From contig NZ_JAIKLE010000008.1 in the NCBI RefSeq assembly GCF_022267315.1, forward strand, positions 62,001 to 126,000: a DNA stretch of 64,000 nucleotides, given 5' to 3'. Position 1 is the first letter of the stretch. Each line of letters begins with the position of its first letter. The DNA is from Maribellus maritimus (GTDB lineage Bacteria > Bacteroidota > Bacteroidia > Bacteroidales > Prolixibacteraceae). This document shows positions 11,512-21,431 of the stretch, in pieces. Under the pieces are notes generated by a model. It was not told the origin of the DNA. It was given only the letters and a program-made list of their open reading frames with translations, and searched no databases. The position numbers and the translations under genes are program-made.

Positions 11512-13509
11512 CTACCTTTTAAAATACTTATAATCCGCCGGAGTTTGTTTTCCGGTAGTGGTCATGGTTGTGGTTATTTCATTTGAAGGGCGCTGCCAAT
11601 AATAGAAAACGCCGGTTTCAGTGCCTACCAACAAATCAGAAACACCATCTTTATTAAAATCGGAAACAACAGGACCGTCGGTGTGTCCCATCAAAGTACG
11701 GGAAAGTACGCGCCCCATGTATTGCAACACCATTTTTCCATCTTTCATTCCCCTGTTTTTCATCCAATCCACTGCGGGCTTTGATGAAAAAACAAGATCT
11801 TCCATTCCGTCGCCGTCCCAATCAGCAAAAGTAATTTTTAAACGTCCGTGACTTGAACCGGTACGCTGATTTAATAAAACCGGTTCGCCATCAGGATAAA
11901 TAAAATTGCGCTGCGGATGCCCCAGCAACAATTTATCCCCCTCTTTCATTCGTGGAAAAACAGCCAGGTATCCTTCATAATCGAGCATCACCAAATCGTT
12001 TAAGCCGTCGTTGTTAAAATCCATAATAAACGGAGAAGTTCTCCAGGGAGCCAGCAATTCATTTTCTTCCGAAAAGCCCGGAGTCCAGTCCGGTTTTTGC
12101 GGTTCTCCCTCCCATTCTACATACAAAGGCTGCGGATCCGAAAGTTCAGGAGCTTTTCTTTTTCCCTTATTTTTTAACCAAACAATATTTCCGTTGTGTT
12201 CATTTACCAAAATATCGGGAAGTCCATCCATATCCCAATCACCAACATCTATAGTACTATAACCCCAATGCGGATCTTCCGTGTTTGGAAGCACTTCTGT
12301 TTGTATAAATCGAATCGGGTTACCATCAATTTCCAAAATTTCAGGTGCATCCCATTTCGGGGCCTCTCCACCCAAATTCTTTACAAAACACACATTCCCT
12401 ACACTATTTCCACACAAAATATCATCCAATCCGTCGCCGTCCCAATCAAAAACACGCGGGGCTGCCAGTGCTCCCAAATCCACAAAATGAGCTTCCTGCC
12501 GGAGAAAAACCGGTGGCAAAAATTCCGGTTTCCCATCCAAAACTTTTCCCGTATTTTTTAAGAACGAAATTTTTCCATCTTCATCTCCGGCCAAAACATC
12601 AACAAATCCGTCTCTGTTAAAATCAATCGTTCGTAACTTAATGGAACCTCCGTGGCGACAAACAAATTGAATCTTTTCACCATTGTATGTTAATGTATCG
12701 CCTTCTGCATAATTGTATTTTTGAGGAGTTCCCGTGTTTTCAAAATAAACCAGATGAGAAAAACTACTTGCTGCGAGATAATCCAAATCACCGTCATTGT
12801 CATAATCACCAAAAGCAACATCCATGTTTAATTTCCGATCAAAAGGTTTGGAAGCTGTTAAGATACTTTCAGGAGCCTCATACACCGGATTTTCATTGCT
12901 TTCGGAATTCTTAAAAAATATCAAAGAAGCACCTTTGGAAGAATTTGAACCGCAAAGCAAATCGACTTTTGAATCTGCATCGAAATCAATTAATTTCCAT
13001 GTATTTCCTTTTGTTCCTTTTACATATTTATTTAAATGCCCGGGCATGTTTACTTTCTTCCAAAACACATTTTGTGGAACATCTTCATAAATCAGTAAGG
13101 ATTCGTTCACACGGTCGGGAGTTAAAACATGCACATGTCCATCAACTTCGGAAGCTTCAAAAAATTTCCCGTCGTTGCCTAAACGAAAACGTTCAGAATT
13201 AACGCGCATACCATACCGAAATACGGGCATTTCAATATTGCCGCTTATATTTTCAAAATAAAACACTCCCGATTCAGCATAACTTCCCGATTCAGAAATA
13301 AGTAAATCATAATCGCCGTCGCCATCGAAATCCATAGGCATAGGAACCGATTTAAATCCCACGTCTAAATCGACCAGCAGATTGGGATTATTATATTCAA
13401 ACTTGTGTAATTTGTTGTCGGCGTATTGATTGTTCGATTTTTCCTGCTGTGGAACACATGATAAAAGAAAAATTCCCAATAACAATCCAATTAAAATCTT
13501 TGCATCCAT
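11512..13509 (-). CDS. FG-GAP/VCBS repeat lipoprotein (beta-propeller)
   Basis: A 665-residue exported lipoprotein (signal MDAKILIGLLLGIFLLSC, lipobox cysteine followed by VPQQ). Most of the length is a series of calcium-binding-type FG-GAP/VCBS repeats with recurring D-x-D-x-DG cores such as MDFDGDGDYDLL, FDWDGDGLDDIL, WDMDGLPDIL and FNNDGLNDL, which build a seven-bladed-type beta-propeller. No catalytic site can be named. Such proteins often sit on the cell surface and bind polysaccharide or accompany lyases. Here it neighbours a GH2 enzyme and a beta-helix protein. It is followed on the same strand only by the convergent GH2 terminator region. Confidence 0.8.
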   Translation of the reverse strand: MDAKILIGLLLGIFLLSCVPQQEKSNNQYADNKLHKFEYNNPNLLVDLDVGFKSVPMPMDFDGDGDYDLLISESGSYAESGVFYFENISGNIEMPVFRYGMRVNSERFRLGNDGKFFEASEVDGHVHVLTPDRVNESLLIYEDVPQNVFWKKVNMPGHLNKYVKGTKGNTWKLIDFDADSKVDLLCGSNSSKGASLIFFKNSESNENPVYEAPESILTASKPFDRKLNMDVAFGDYDNDGDLDYLAASSFSHLVYFENTGTPQKYNYAEGDTLTYNGEKIQFVCRHGGSIKLRTIDFNRDGFVDVLAGDEDGKISFLKNTGKVLDGKPEFLPPVFLRQEAHFVDLGALAAPRVFDWDGDGLDDILCGNSVGNVCFVKNLGGEAPKWDAPEILEIDGNPIRFIQTEVLPNTEDPHWGYSTIDVGDWDMDGLPDILVNEHNGNIVWLKNKGKRKAPELSDPQPLYVEWEGEPQKPDWTPGFSEENELLAPWRTSPFIMDFNNDGLNDLVMLDYEGYLAVFPRMKEGDKLLLGHPQRNFIYPDGEPVLLNQRTGSSHGRLKITFADWDGDGMEDLVFSSKPAVDWMKNRGMKDGKMVLQYMGRVLSRTLMGHTDGPVVSDFNKDGVSDLLVGTETGVFYYWQRPSNEITTTMTTTGKQTPADYKYFKR

Positions 13510-13656
13510 AAAAAATAGTTTTAGTCACAAAATCTCAGAAAACCTTTCAAACCGGTTTACCTTTTTGGAGATTCTGATTTTTCAAAGTTCTAAAACCCAA
13601 GCGATGAAGACTAATATTTTTTTGTCTGGTTTTTCACATTATTTCACCGCAAAGTA

Positions 13657-15513
13657 CTATTTCCACAATTGAATTGCTTTTTTCAACTCTGCCTCATAAT
13701 TATTGTTTTCTTCACTAAAAACCTTATTATTCACCTTTTCTATATCTTCTTCGTTGGTTCGATTGTAACGAATTGGTGGATTTTCGTTCTCGCAAAACAG
13801 GTAATTGTCTTTTACTAAATTTGTTGTTGCCCGGTGAAAACGAAGTGGTGATTTTGCAATATTATAAATCAGATTGTTGGCCACAACTACATTGGTTGTT
13901 CCTTCATCAAGAAACATCCCGTTGCTTTCTGCACGACCGGCATTTACCGTCACATCATGAATATGGTTGTTGATAATTTTACTTCCGGGTTGCAGGCCTA
14001 ACATATAAATTCCACCACCATCGCTCAATATTTTCATAATATGATGAATGTGATTTCCATCCATTACATTGTCGCGGCAAGGTGTTGGCTCGGGGCTCCA
14101 CATCCAGCCAATGGAAATTCCGCTGTAAGGCAAATCAAAAATCTGGTTGTCTTTTATTGTAGTTTCGGCTGTTAGTCCGCACCAAATACCAACTGCTCCA
14201 AAATACTGTGCTCCAATTTTGGTAACTATACAATTTTTTATTGTATTATTTAATGCTACTTGTTCCGGCGCTGTTTTCCACCATTTGCCGCCGGCAACTT
14301 CCCGGTCGCGGCCTTCTCCAATCATAATTCCATTGCCTGAAACATCTGCTACAACAACACTAGAAAACAAGTTATTTTTACAGGCCGTTCCAAACCAAAT
14401 TCCTGAACCACCCATATTCTCAACCGTACAATTTTTAAAACTGCAGTCTTCTGTCCATCTGGCTGAAATAGCAGCAGGAACTACCGCCCAGCCTAAGTTA
14501 TCGGGGCGAGGATCAAAATTACAGGCTTGTACTCCACAATACCCCTCTTCCGGGATATTCCATAAAGAATAACGAAAGGTAATTCCGTCAAAATGAATAT
14601 TTTTCACCGGAGAATTTTCTTCTCCCTGAAATCCAATCAGTCCTTCCGAAACCGGAATAACCGTTTCTATCTGATTTGGATTTACATTTTCAGGAAACCG
14701 GGCAATTAATTTATTCTCATTGGCAACAAAACACCATTCATAATTTTCATCTATAAATTCAATTGCATTTTCGAGAAAATAGCGGGGATTTGCTTCCCAA
14801 TGATCAATGTAAAAAAAGTCGGGATTCCTTGCACCAATTGAATCTTTTGTTGTCAATCTGTTCTCTTCGCTATCAATTTTCAGAATTGGATTTCTGGAAA
14901 TCGACCAGTCATGTAAAAACACCAACTCGGCATCTTCCGCTGCTTCAGGAATTGGAAAGTCATTTTCTTCAAAAAGAAAATTGGTTCTGCGATCTTCACC
15001 CACCTGTTTTACTCGCAAATAGCCTTTATTCGGGAAACGAGACCTTGTTGCCCGCCGTCCTTGAACAAAAAATTCCCTCGGGCTAATTTCCTTTCCTTCT
15101 ATTTTAGGAACCGCAGCTTCCGACAACCCGCGTGCATTTTTTGTCCATTCTGAAAGCCGGACTCCTCCTGAAATAACAGGACTACTCCCGGTTACTGCTT
15201 GAAACGTTATTGAAAAAGAACTTTGCGTCGTTTGCAACGGTTCAAAAACAACCGGACTATTTATTTGGTAATTTCCATTTTCGAGGAAAACTGTAACATC
15301 TGAGAACCCACCATTCTCTATTAATTTATATGCTTTTTCTTTGGCTTCAGAAAGACTTGCTAAAGGTTGTATTTTTGTTCCTTCATTTTTGTCATTTCCC
15401 AAAGGCGAAACATAAATTTCCTGCGCATCCAAAAAAACAGGGGCATTGAAAAAAAGGAAAATTGAACACAAAAAGACGAATGTTTTTTTGGAAGAGGTAA
15501 TTCTTAATTTCAT
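13657..15513 (-). CDS. Secreted right-handed beta-helix protein, GH141-like
   Basis: A 618-residue protein with a signal peptide (LCSIFLFFNAPVFLDA). The mature start EIYVSPLGNDKNEGT and the following PLASLSEAKEKAYKLIENGG are the typical opening of right-handed parallel beta-helix carbohydrate-active proteins. The block FFVQGRRATRSRFPNKGY and the later NGIMIGEG, GISIGWMW and GGIYMLGLQPG strands resemble GH141 enzymes, whose characterised members include an alpha-L-fucosidase acting on rhamnogalacturonan II and a xylanase. Activity here is therefore uncertain. It lies 147 bp upstream of the FG-GAP lipoprotein on the same strand; the two may be co-transcribed. The family call is by recognition only. 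Confidence 0.65.
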   Translation of the reverse strand: MKLRITSSKKTFVFLCSIFLFFNAPVFLDAQEIYVSPLGNDKNEGTKIQPLASLSEAKEKAYKLIENGGFSDVTVFLENGNYQINSPVVFEPLQTTQSSFSITFQAVTGSSPVISGGVRLSEWTKNARGLSEAAVPKIEGKEISPREFFVQGRRATRSRFPNKGYLRVKQVGEDRRTNFLFEENDFPIPEAAEDAELVFLHDWSISRNPILKIDSEENRLTTKDSIGARNPDFFYIDHWEANPRYFLENAIEFIDENYEWCFVANENKLIARFPENVNPNQIETVIPVSEGLIGFQGEENSPVKNIHFDGITFRYSLWNIPEEGYCGVQACNFDPRPDNLGWAVVPAAISARWTEDCSFKNCTVENMGGSGIWFGTACKNNLFSSVVVADVSGNGIMIGEGRDREVAGGKWWKTAPEQVALNNTIKNCIVTKIGAQYFGAVGIWCGLTAETTIKDNQIFDLPYSGISIGWMWSPEPTPCRDNVMDGNHIHHIMKILSDGGGIYMLGLQPGSKIINNHIHDVTVNAGRAESNGMFLDEGTTNVVVANNLIYNIAKSPLRFHRATTNLVKDNYLFCENENPPIRYNRTNEEDIEKVNNKVFSEENNNYEAELKKAIQLWK

Positions 15514-15637
15514 AATAATTGATTTAGGTTTTTCAAAAATACATGATTTTCCCGGAAGTCAGGCAGGATTAAACAAATCGTTTGCTGGAATGTTATTTTA
15601 GTGCAAAACAGACTTAAGTGTCCTTAATAAAAACCGC

Positions 15638-18049
15638 ATGTACTTGGAAAAATCTGAGATTATAGCCAACGATCAGTTTTCTACGGAAGAAATACTAAAT
15701 GACTACTATATTGCCTATTTGAGTCGACAGTTGAGTTTGCTTGGTCGCCGGGAAGTACACAACGGCAGAGCGCATTTTGGTATTTTTGGCGACGGCAAAG
15801 AGATTGCACAAATTGCTTATGCCAAAACCTTTAAAAAAGGCGATTGGCGTTCGGGATATTATCGTGATCAGACGTTTATGCTGGCACTGAATTTATTGCA
15901 GCCGGAGGAGTTTTTTGCAATGATTTACGGCGATACAAATGAAGAGAAAAACCCATCAACTGTGGGGCGAAACTTCAACAATCATTTTAGTACACAAAAC
16001 ATTAACGACGAGGGAGAAATAAAAGATTTGCTTCTTCAATACAATTCAGCATCTGATATTTCATCAACCGGAGGACAAATGCCGCGCCTGCTGGGGCTGG
16101 CGCAAGCTTCAAAAATTGTACGGGAAAAACCGGAGATGAAAAAAGCAATGAACAATAATGTAAACGGAGATGAAGTTGCCTTTGGAAGCATTGGCGATGC
16201 AAGCACTTCAGAAGGCGTTTTTTGGGAAACCATAAATGCAGCAGGTGTAATGCAGGTTCCGCTGGCCGTTGCCGTTTTCGACGATGGTTTTGGAATCAGT
16301 GTGCCGGTTGAATTGCAGACCACAAAATCGAGCATTTCGGAAGCACTAAAAGGCTTTCAAAAAGAAAAAGGTTCAAATGGAATTAAAATATATAAATCGA
16401 AAGGTTGGGATTACCCGGGTCTGGTAAAAACATTTAAAGAAGGAATTGATTTTTGCAGAAAAACCCACACTCCTGTTGTTTTTCATATTGAAGAAGTTAC
16501 ACAGCCACAAGGACATTCAACATCGGGTTCGCACGAACGTTACAAAACCAAAGAACGCTTGCAGTGGGAAGATGATTTCGACGGTTTAAATCAAATGCGA
16601 AAATGGCTGCTGGAAACCGGAGTTGCCGATATGGATATGCTGGTTGAAATTGAAAAATCGGCAAAACAAAAAGCCAAAGAAGCACGAAATAAAGCCTGGC
16701 AAAATTTCACAAACGGATATCAGAAAGAACAAAATGGATTGCTGGAGATTCTTCGTAAAATAGATGCAAAAACTGATCTTCAAAACGAGCGTAAATTTGA
16801 ATTGGTACGTAATAGAATCTTTCCGACGAGACGTTCGCATTTTAGTTTTGCGAAACGGTTAAACCTGGAAATTCATTTAAACCCTGATTTACAGGATGAA
16901 CGGGCTGAACTACAAGACTGGATTGACCGTTTTAAAACAAGAACAATTGATTTTTACAACACAAGTTTACACCGAACAGGTCCTGATTCTGCGCTAAAAG
17001 TAGAAGGACATCCGGTAAAATACGGTTCAAACACGGAAGATGTAAACGGCTCCCAAATCGTCAACAAAAATTTTAATGTTTTATTTGAAAAATACCCGAA
17101 TCTGGTCACATTTGGTGAAGACACCGGAAAAATGGGCGATGTCAATCAAGGCATGAAAGGAATGCAGGAAAAGTACGGAAAAGAACGTGTTTCCGACACC
17201 GGCATTCGCGAGGCCACCATAATCGGGCAGGGAATTGGCCTGGCGTTGAGAGGCTTTCGTCCGATTGCTGAAATTCAATATTTGGATTACCTTATTTATG
17301 CCCATTCGCAATTAAGCGACGATTTGGCGACATTACAATACAGAACGAAAGGGAAACAGGCGGCGCCACTCATTATTCGTACCCGCGGACATCAGTTGCA
17401 GGGAATCTGGCACGCCGGTTCGCCCATGCAAATGTTATTAGGTTCACTAAGAGGAATCTATTTGTGTGTTCCAAGAAATCTAACGCAGGCTGCAGGCTTT
17501 TACAATACATTGCTTGAAGCCAACGATCCGGCCATCGTAATTGAGCCATTAAAAGGTTACAACGTAAAAGAAAAACTTCCTGAAAACCACGGTGAATATA
17601 AAGTACCGCTGGGCATTCCGGAAATAATGAGGGAAGGAACTGATGTTACGGTTGTTACCTACGCATGGAACGTACACCACGCACTCAAGGCAGCCAGTTT
17701 ACTTCAAAAATTTAAAGAAATATCCATCGAGGTGATTGATGTCCAGACTTTAATGCCGTTTGACGTAAACCACACTATTTTAGAATCGGTGAAAAAAACC
17801 AACAAAGTACTTTTTATGGACGAAGATGTACCCGGAGGTGCCACGGCTTATATGATGCAAAAAGTGTTGCAGGAACAAAAAGCGTTCGACTATTTAGACA
17901 CTGCGCCACGTACTCTTTCAGGAATGGAACATCGACCGGCCTACGGAATTGACGGGGAATATTTCTCGAAACCTAATGTTGAGCTTCTTTTTAAAAATGT
18001 TTATGAAATGATGCGGGAAACGGATGAGAAAAAATATCCTAAACTGTAA
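15638..18049 (+). CDS. Fused 2-oxoacid dehydrogenase E1 alpha-beta
   Basis: Thiamine-diphosphate-dependent E1 component in which the alpha and beta chains are fused into one 803-residue polypeptide. The alpha half holds the cofactor motif GSIGDASTSEGVFWETIN and the family stretch SSTGGQMPRLLGLAQA. The beta half begins near residue 465 with VTFGEDTGKMGDVNQG and includes ATIIGQGIGLALRGFRPI and the C-terminal DEDVPGGATAYM. Single-chain E1 proteins of this kind act on branched-chain or other 2-oxoacids in Bacteroidota and pass the acyl group to a lipoylated E2. No lipoyl-domain E2 or E3 gene is adjacent. A catalytic-domain-only E2 lies 30 kb away at 48003. It reads opposite to its neighbours and appears monocistronic. 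Confidence 0.88.
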   Translation: MYLEKSEIIANDQFSTEEILNDYYIAYLSRQLSLLGRREVHNGRAHFGIFGDGKEIAQIAYAKTFKKGDWRSGYYRDQTFMLALNLLQPEEFFAMIYGDTNEEKNPSTVGRNFNNHFSTQNINDEGEIKDLLLQYNSASDISSTGGQMPRLLGLAQASKIVREKPEMKKAMNNNVNGDEVAFGSIGDASTSEGVFWETINAAGVMQVPLAVAVFDDGFGISVPVELQTTKSSISEALKGFQKEKGSNGIKIYKSKGWDYPGLVKTFKEGIDFCRKTHTPVVFHIEEVTQPQGHSTSGSHERYKTKERLQWEDDFDGLNQMRKWLLETGVADMDMLVEIEKSAKQKAKEARNKAWQNFTNGYQKEQNGLLEILRKIDAKTDLQNERKFELVRNRIFPTRRSHFSFAKRLNLEIHLNPDLQDERAELQDWIDRFKTRTIDFYNTSLHRTGPDSALKVEGHPVKYGSNTEDVNGSQIVNKNFNVLFEKYPNLVTFGEDTGKMGDVNQGMKGMQEKYGKERVSDTGIREATIIGQGIGLALRGFRPIAEIQYLDYLIYAHSQLSDDLATLQYRTKGKQAAPLIIRTRGHQLQGIWHAGSPMQMLLGSLRGIYLCVPRNLTQAAGFYNTLLEANDPAIVIEPLKGYNVKEKLPENHGEYKVPLGIPEIMREGTDVTVVTYAWNVHHALKAASLLQKFKEISIEVIDVQTLMPFDVNHTILESVKKTNKVLFMDEDVPGGATAYMMQKVLQEQKAFDYLDTAPRTLSGMEHRPAYGIDGEYFSKPNVELLFKNVYEMMRETDEKKYPKL

Positions 18050-18082
18050 CGTTGATTCATGTCGTATAAAAATCAACGACAT
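18050..18082 (+). other. Two overlapping, mutually exclusive hairpins after the E1 gene
   Basis: CGTTGATT (18050-18057) pairs with AATCAACG (18071-18078), while ATGTCGT (18059-18065) pairs with ACGACAT (18076-18082). The arms interlock, so only one can form. No T-run follows. It may be a weak terminator, or chance. The 61 bp that follow, up to the repeat, show nothing else. Confidence 0.25.
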
Positions 18083-18143
18083 TAAGATAACTCAGCACTA
18101 TCTCATAAACACTGTAAACAGTGTCAATAACTTCTTTTCACAA

Positions 18144-18312
18144 ATGACAAGAATTACTCTTTATTAAACTGAACAGATAGGAGTTGCATAGCAAATGCAA
18201 TTTCATAATTAACTTCCATACTATCAGATATTCGTCCGCATTTCCTCTTATTTTTGGAACAATATAAGGAAACTCTTGGGGAAAGCCGCGAGGAATTATT
18301 TGATTAAAATAT
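18144..18312 (+). repeat. Imperfect ~170-bp repeat, copy A (degenerate)
   Basis: This stretch aligns along its length with 33670-33843 in the same orientation. The strongest blocks are GAGTTGCATAGCAAA and GGAATTATTTGATTAAAAT, with small indels between. Read as protein, copy A has a frameshift and several stops, whereas copy B is open for 54 codons. Each copy overlaps or abuts the 3' end of the last minus-strand gene of a polysaccharide locus. Identity is estimated by eye at about 70 percent. No transposase or terminal repeats are seen. Confidence 0.7.
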
Positions 18313-20286
18313 ATTTATGCAAGGTAATTCCCCACGTTTTCCGGGAGGGATCCCATCGTAAATAATATAGCTATGGGAACCTGTTTCCAATTCACCAAAA
18401 GGGCCGGGAAAAGATTCACTTCTCAGATCAAAACGAAGCTTGTAATTTTCATTCCACCTTGCATTTTTTCGTGGTTTCAATTCCTCAGGAATCGTCATTG
18501 TTACAGAGTGTTTTTCGGGGATGTAACAAACTTTCATATTTTCAATTTTGCGGGCATCCTGATCGAAATGCATTGAATGAAGTTCCCAAAACTTTTGCCA
18601 CTGATTCAGACTCAATTCGACTCTTCCATCATTGCCAAAAACATCGGCACCTGTCTCTTTTGAGATTTTTTCTGCAAGATATGATTCATCTATTGGTTTA
18701 GGAATATCGGAAGCTGAATTTATATAAAAACCTTTTTGATATTCGGGATAAATATTTCCTAAAAATCGCTGCTCACCGCTCCTCCACATCGGGTAATTGA
18801 TGTCGTAATTTATATCATTATCGATAAAAATATTGTTGTAAAATGAATGGTGGTAAGTTTTTGTCCGGGAACCAACCTGACGGATATAAACAGCCTGACC
18901 ATAAGCTTCTTTAATTCTTCCCGGACCAGTTCCTCCGGTATTGCTCATTTTACGTGTTCCGGCAATCAAATTATTCACAAAAAGCCCACCTGACGCATCA
19001 TGGATATAAATTTGATTTTCTTTATTGTCCATCAGGATATTGTAATCGACCAGCACTGTTCCGAAATCATAATCGCCCATTTCCAGAAAAAAACCACTTC
19101 GGAGGTTATTGACAATTACATTTTTTGATACCCTGGCATTTGGGTATTTATTGTCGAACCAGATTCCGTAGCTAAAATTATCAGAAACCAGATTTTCTGC
19201 AACAATACAATCTATATTGTTATGGAATTTGATCCCTGCTGATTCATAGCGTTTGTAACCACGGTACATTTGATTATTATTGTACATTACCACATTACCT
19301 TTCACAACCATCTCTTTCGACCCCCAACCAATGATTCCTGTACAACCATTGTCAAGGATATAATTATTCTCAATTCGGTTACCAATCACTTCTTCAGGAT
19401 CATAAATTCTTTGATTGATTCGTTCATTATCAGGTCCTTCAGCGCCACAGTCCAGACCTATATTAGCTGCATACCTGACTACATTATTCATGACAGACCA
19501 GTGGTGTCCACTCCTTGTGCTTAGTGCCCCGGCCTGTGCATTTTCTTTTGTTTCCCAGAAATTACGAGGATACTGGTTGCCACAATGCTCCATTATAAAA
19601 CCAATTACATGAATGTATCCCAACCCGCGCTGATGTGGAGCAAAAATTCGCCTTCTGGTAGTAAGTTCTATTTGAGATTTTTTGGGTTGATGCTTATTTG
19701 CAAAATGGATCAAAACAGCATTTTTTTCTTCGTTGTACCACCAGCTTGCCTCATGCTCTTTCATTTCATTTTTCAGAGGATATTGCCGGTACATTTCTCC
19801 ATTAACGAAAACTTGTCCAAGCGTGAAAACAATTCCTTCTTTCCCTTCAGGTTCCCCATCCCGTTCCCATGGAGTGGAAGCTACCGGGACTTTAAACGGA
19901 TTGGCATTATCAAAATAACAATCATCGGTAAATTCCATTGTCGAAAGACTGCATGAAAAAACCTTATTTCCTTCAGGTTTAAGCTTTCCTGTGTAAACAT
20001 CCGATCCCTTGATGAAAACCCTTTTACCGGGTTCGGCAATATAAACAATTGGGGCTTGTTTTGATCCACCACGCACAGGGGAAACACGCTCGCGATAAAC
20101 GCCTCCCATTACCAATACCGTATCGCCGGCTTGAGCCAAATCTGCACCCTTTTGTATGGTACGAAAGGGTGAATCCAAATTGCCTTTGTTTTGGTTATTA
20201 CCGATTGTAGATACATAATACTTTTTGGCAATTGCACAATTAAAAACAAACAATGCCAAGCATAAAAGAAGAAGTTTTCTGAACAT
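18304..20286 (-). CDS. Secreted beta-helix protein, GH120-like (DUF1565 type)
   Basis: A 660-residue exported protein (signal MFRKLLLLCLALFVFNCAIA) with a right-handed parallel beta-helix fold. The opening KKYYVSTIGNNQNKG, SPFRTIQKGADLA and AGDTVLVMGGVYRERV match the DUF1565 start also found in GH120 beta-xylosidases. GH120 uses an aspartate nucleophile and a glutamate acid/base about 23 residues apart. Here D378 (GIWFDNKY) and E402 (GFFLEMGDYD) sit in equivalent-looking strands 24 apart, which makes a beta-xylosidase or related activity plausible but unproven. It is the last gene of locus 1, starting 12 bp after the frameshifted GH43-like gene, and its stop lies inside repeat copy A. Confidence 0.7.
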   Translation of the reverse strand: MFRKLLLLCLALFVFNCAIAKKYYVSTIGNNQNKGNLDSPFRTIQKGADLAQAGDTVLVMGGVYRERVSPVRGGSKQAPIVYIAEPGKRVFIKGSDVYTGKLKPEGNKVFSCSLSTMEFTDDCYFDNANPFKVPVASTPWERDGEPEGKEGIVFTLGQVFVNGEMYRQYPLKNEMKEHEASWWYNEEKNAVLIHFANKHQPKKSQIELTTRRRIFAPHQRGLGYIHVIGFIMEHCGNQYPRNFWETKENAQAGALSTRSGHHWSVMNNVVRYAANIGLDCGAEGPDNERINQRIYDPEEVIGNRIENNYILDNGCTGIIGWGSKEMVVKGNVVMYNNNQMYRGYKRYESAGIKFHNNIDCIVAENLVSDNFSYGIWFDNKYPNARVSKNVIVNNLRSGFFLEMGDYDFGTVLVDYNILMDNKENQIYIHDASGGLFVNNLIAGTRKMSNTGGTGPGRIKEAYGQAVYIRQVGSRTKTYHHSFYNNIFIDNDINYDINYPMWRSGEQRFLGNIYPEYQKGFYINSASDIPKPIDESYLAEKISKETGADVFGNDGRVELSLNQWQKFWELHSMHFDQDARKIENMKVCYIPEKHSVTMTIPEELKPRKNARWNENYKLRFDLRSESFPGPFGELETGSHSYIIYDGIPPGKRGELPCINIF

Positions 20287-20298
20287 AAAAAATAGTCT

Positions 20299-21376
20299 TT
20301 ATTTTCTTTTGGAATTTAGTGGTTTTACCATATTAAAGATCTCTAAATTGCTATTGGTACAGGCAAAAAACACATGAGTAGGTATTCCATTTTCCATCAG
20401 TATCTGGGGTCGTTCCAGTTTTTTCATTGTTTCGAAATCTCCATCTGTGTACGTAATATACCTGCTGTAAGCCTTTGGACTGTCAGGAATCTGCCAGTTT
20501 ATTCCATCTTTTGAGCTTGCTACAAAACCTGCCCCGTCTTCTCCGGTAATGGATTCATTCATACACTTTGCCAACATCACATACCTGAATCCATCGTACC
20601 AAACATAGGGATCTTCCACATCAGTGTCGATTGGGGTTATTTTAATCTGGTTATTTTCTCCGTGACGCTTGTATTCTCCCAGATAATGGTCTGCAACTGC
20701 GACACCAAATCTCATTTCCCTGTTTTGGTTACGCTCCGGATATGGAACAGGAGCACTTTTATAGACAAGCAAAACACTGCCATCTTTGTGAATAACCGGA
20801 GCAGGATTACTTGTAATTGCCCCATCCCACTGCCCAGGTCTTGGCGAAATAATTGGATTGTCCATTCGTTCCCAGGGTCCCAGAGGAGAATCAGAGGTAG
20901 CAATTCCGATGCGCTTATGGTTCCAGGCCTCCTCGTACATCGCCCTTGTTGGAACAGAATCTGATGGTTGATCAAAATTATAAGTCACACCAATGTAATA
21001 GAGGATATATTTCCCATCATGATATTGGATATTTGGGTTATGGGTAGCCATACCAGTAACTTTTTCCACGAACAGGTAAAATAACCTGTTGAAATTTATA
21101 GGGTCCTTCTGGATTATCTGCCACAGCGAGCACGATTTCTGAATTGGTAACCCATGCACTCATCGAAAGCTTTTTAGGCCACCTGCTTGCAAACATGTAG
21201 TATTTCCCATCATCTGATTTAATTACAGATCCTCCCCAAACAATGTAATCTTCCATTCTAAATGCCCCCTCTCGCGGAGATTCCTTCCAGTTCTGAGAAA
21301 AAACATTAACAGGTCCCTGTGACGACTGGCATCCAAACAAGATGAGCAAAACAAAAAATAAACCGATATACCTCAT
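20299..21376 (-). pseudogene. GH43/GH117-like five-bladed propeller hydrolase, frameshifted
   Basis: Two overlapping minus-strand frames together make one lipoprotein glycosidase of about 350 residues. The first (from 21376) has the signal MRYIGLFFVLLILFGC and blade one (EDYIVWGGSVIKSDDGKYYMF). The second, ending at 20299, continues from MATHNPNIQYHDGKYILYYIG through SNPAPVIHKDGSVLLVYK and VEDPYVWYDGFRYVML. The frames cross near 21040-21065. The mismatch fits either one extra base in the five-base T-run at 21061-21065 or a two- or five-base loss at the TGG-rich stretch. Unless this is a sequencing error the enzyme is inactive. The fold belongs to the GH43/32/62/68/117 group; substrate unknown. 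Confidence 0.75.
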
Positions 21377-21431
21377 AATTTAATTATCAATTTTATAAAT
21401 TCAAGCAAATCCGATAGTAACTTAATGAACC

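Noticed and set aside
14147-14572. 141-codon plus-strand frame opposite the GH141-like gene
   Set aside because: Shadow of the beta-helix gene; low-complexity residues and no start signals.
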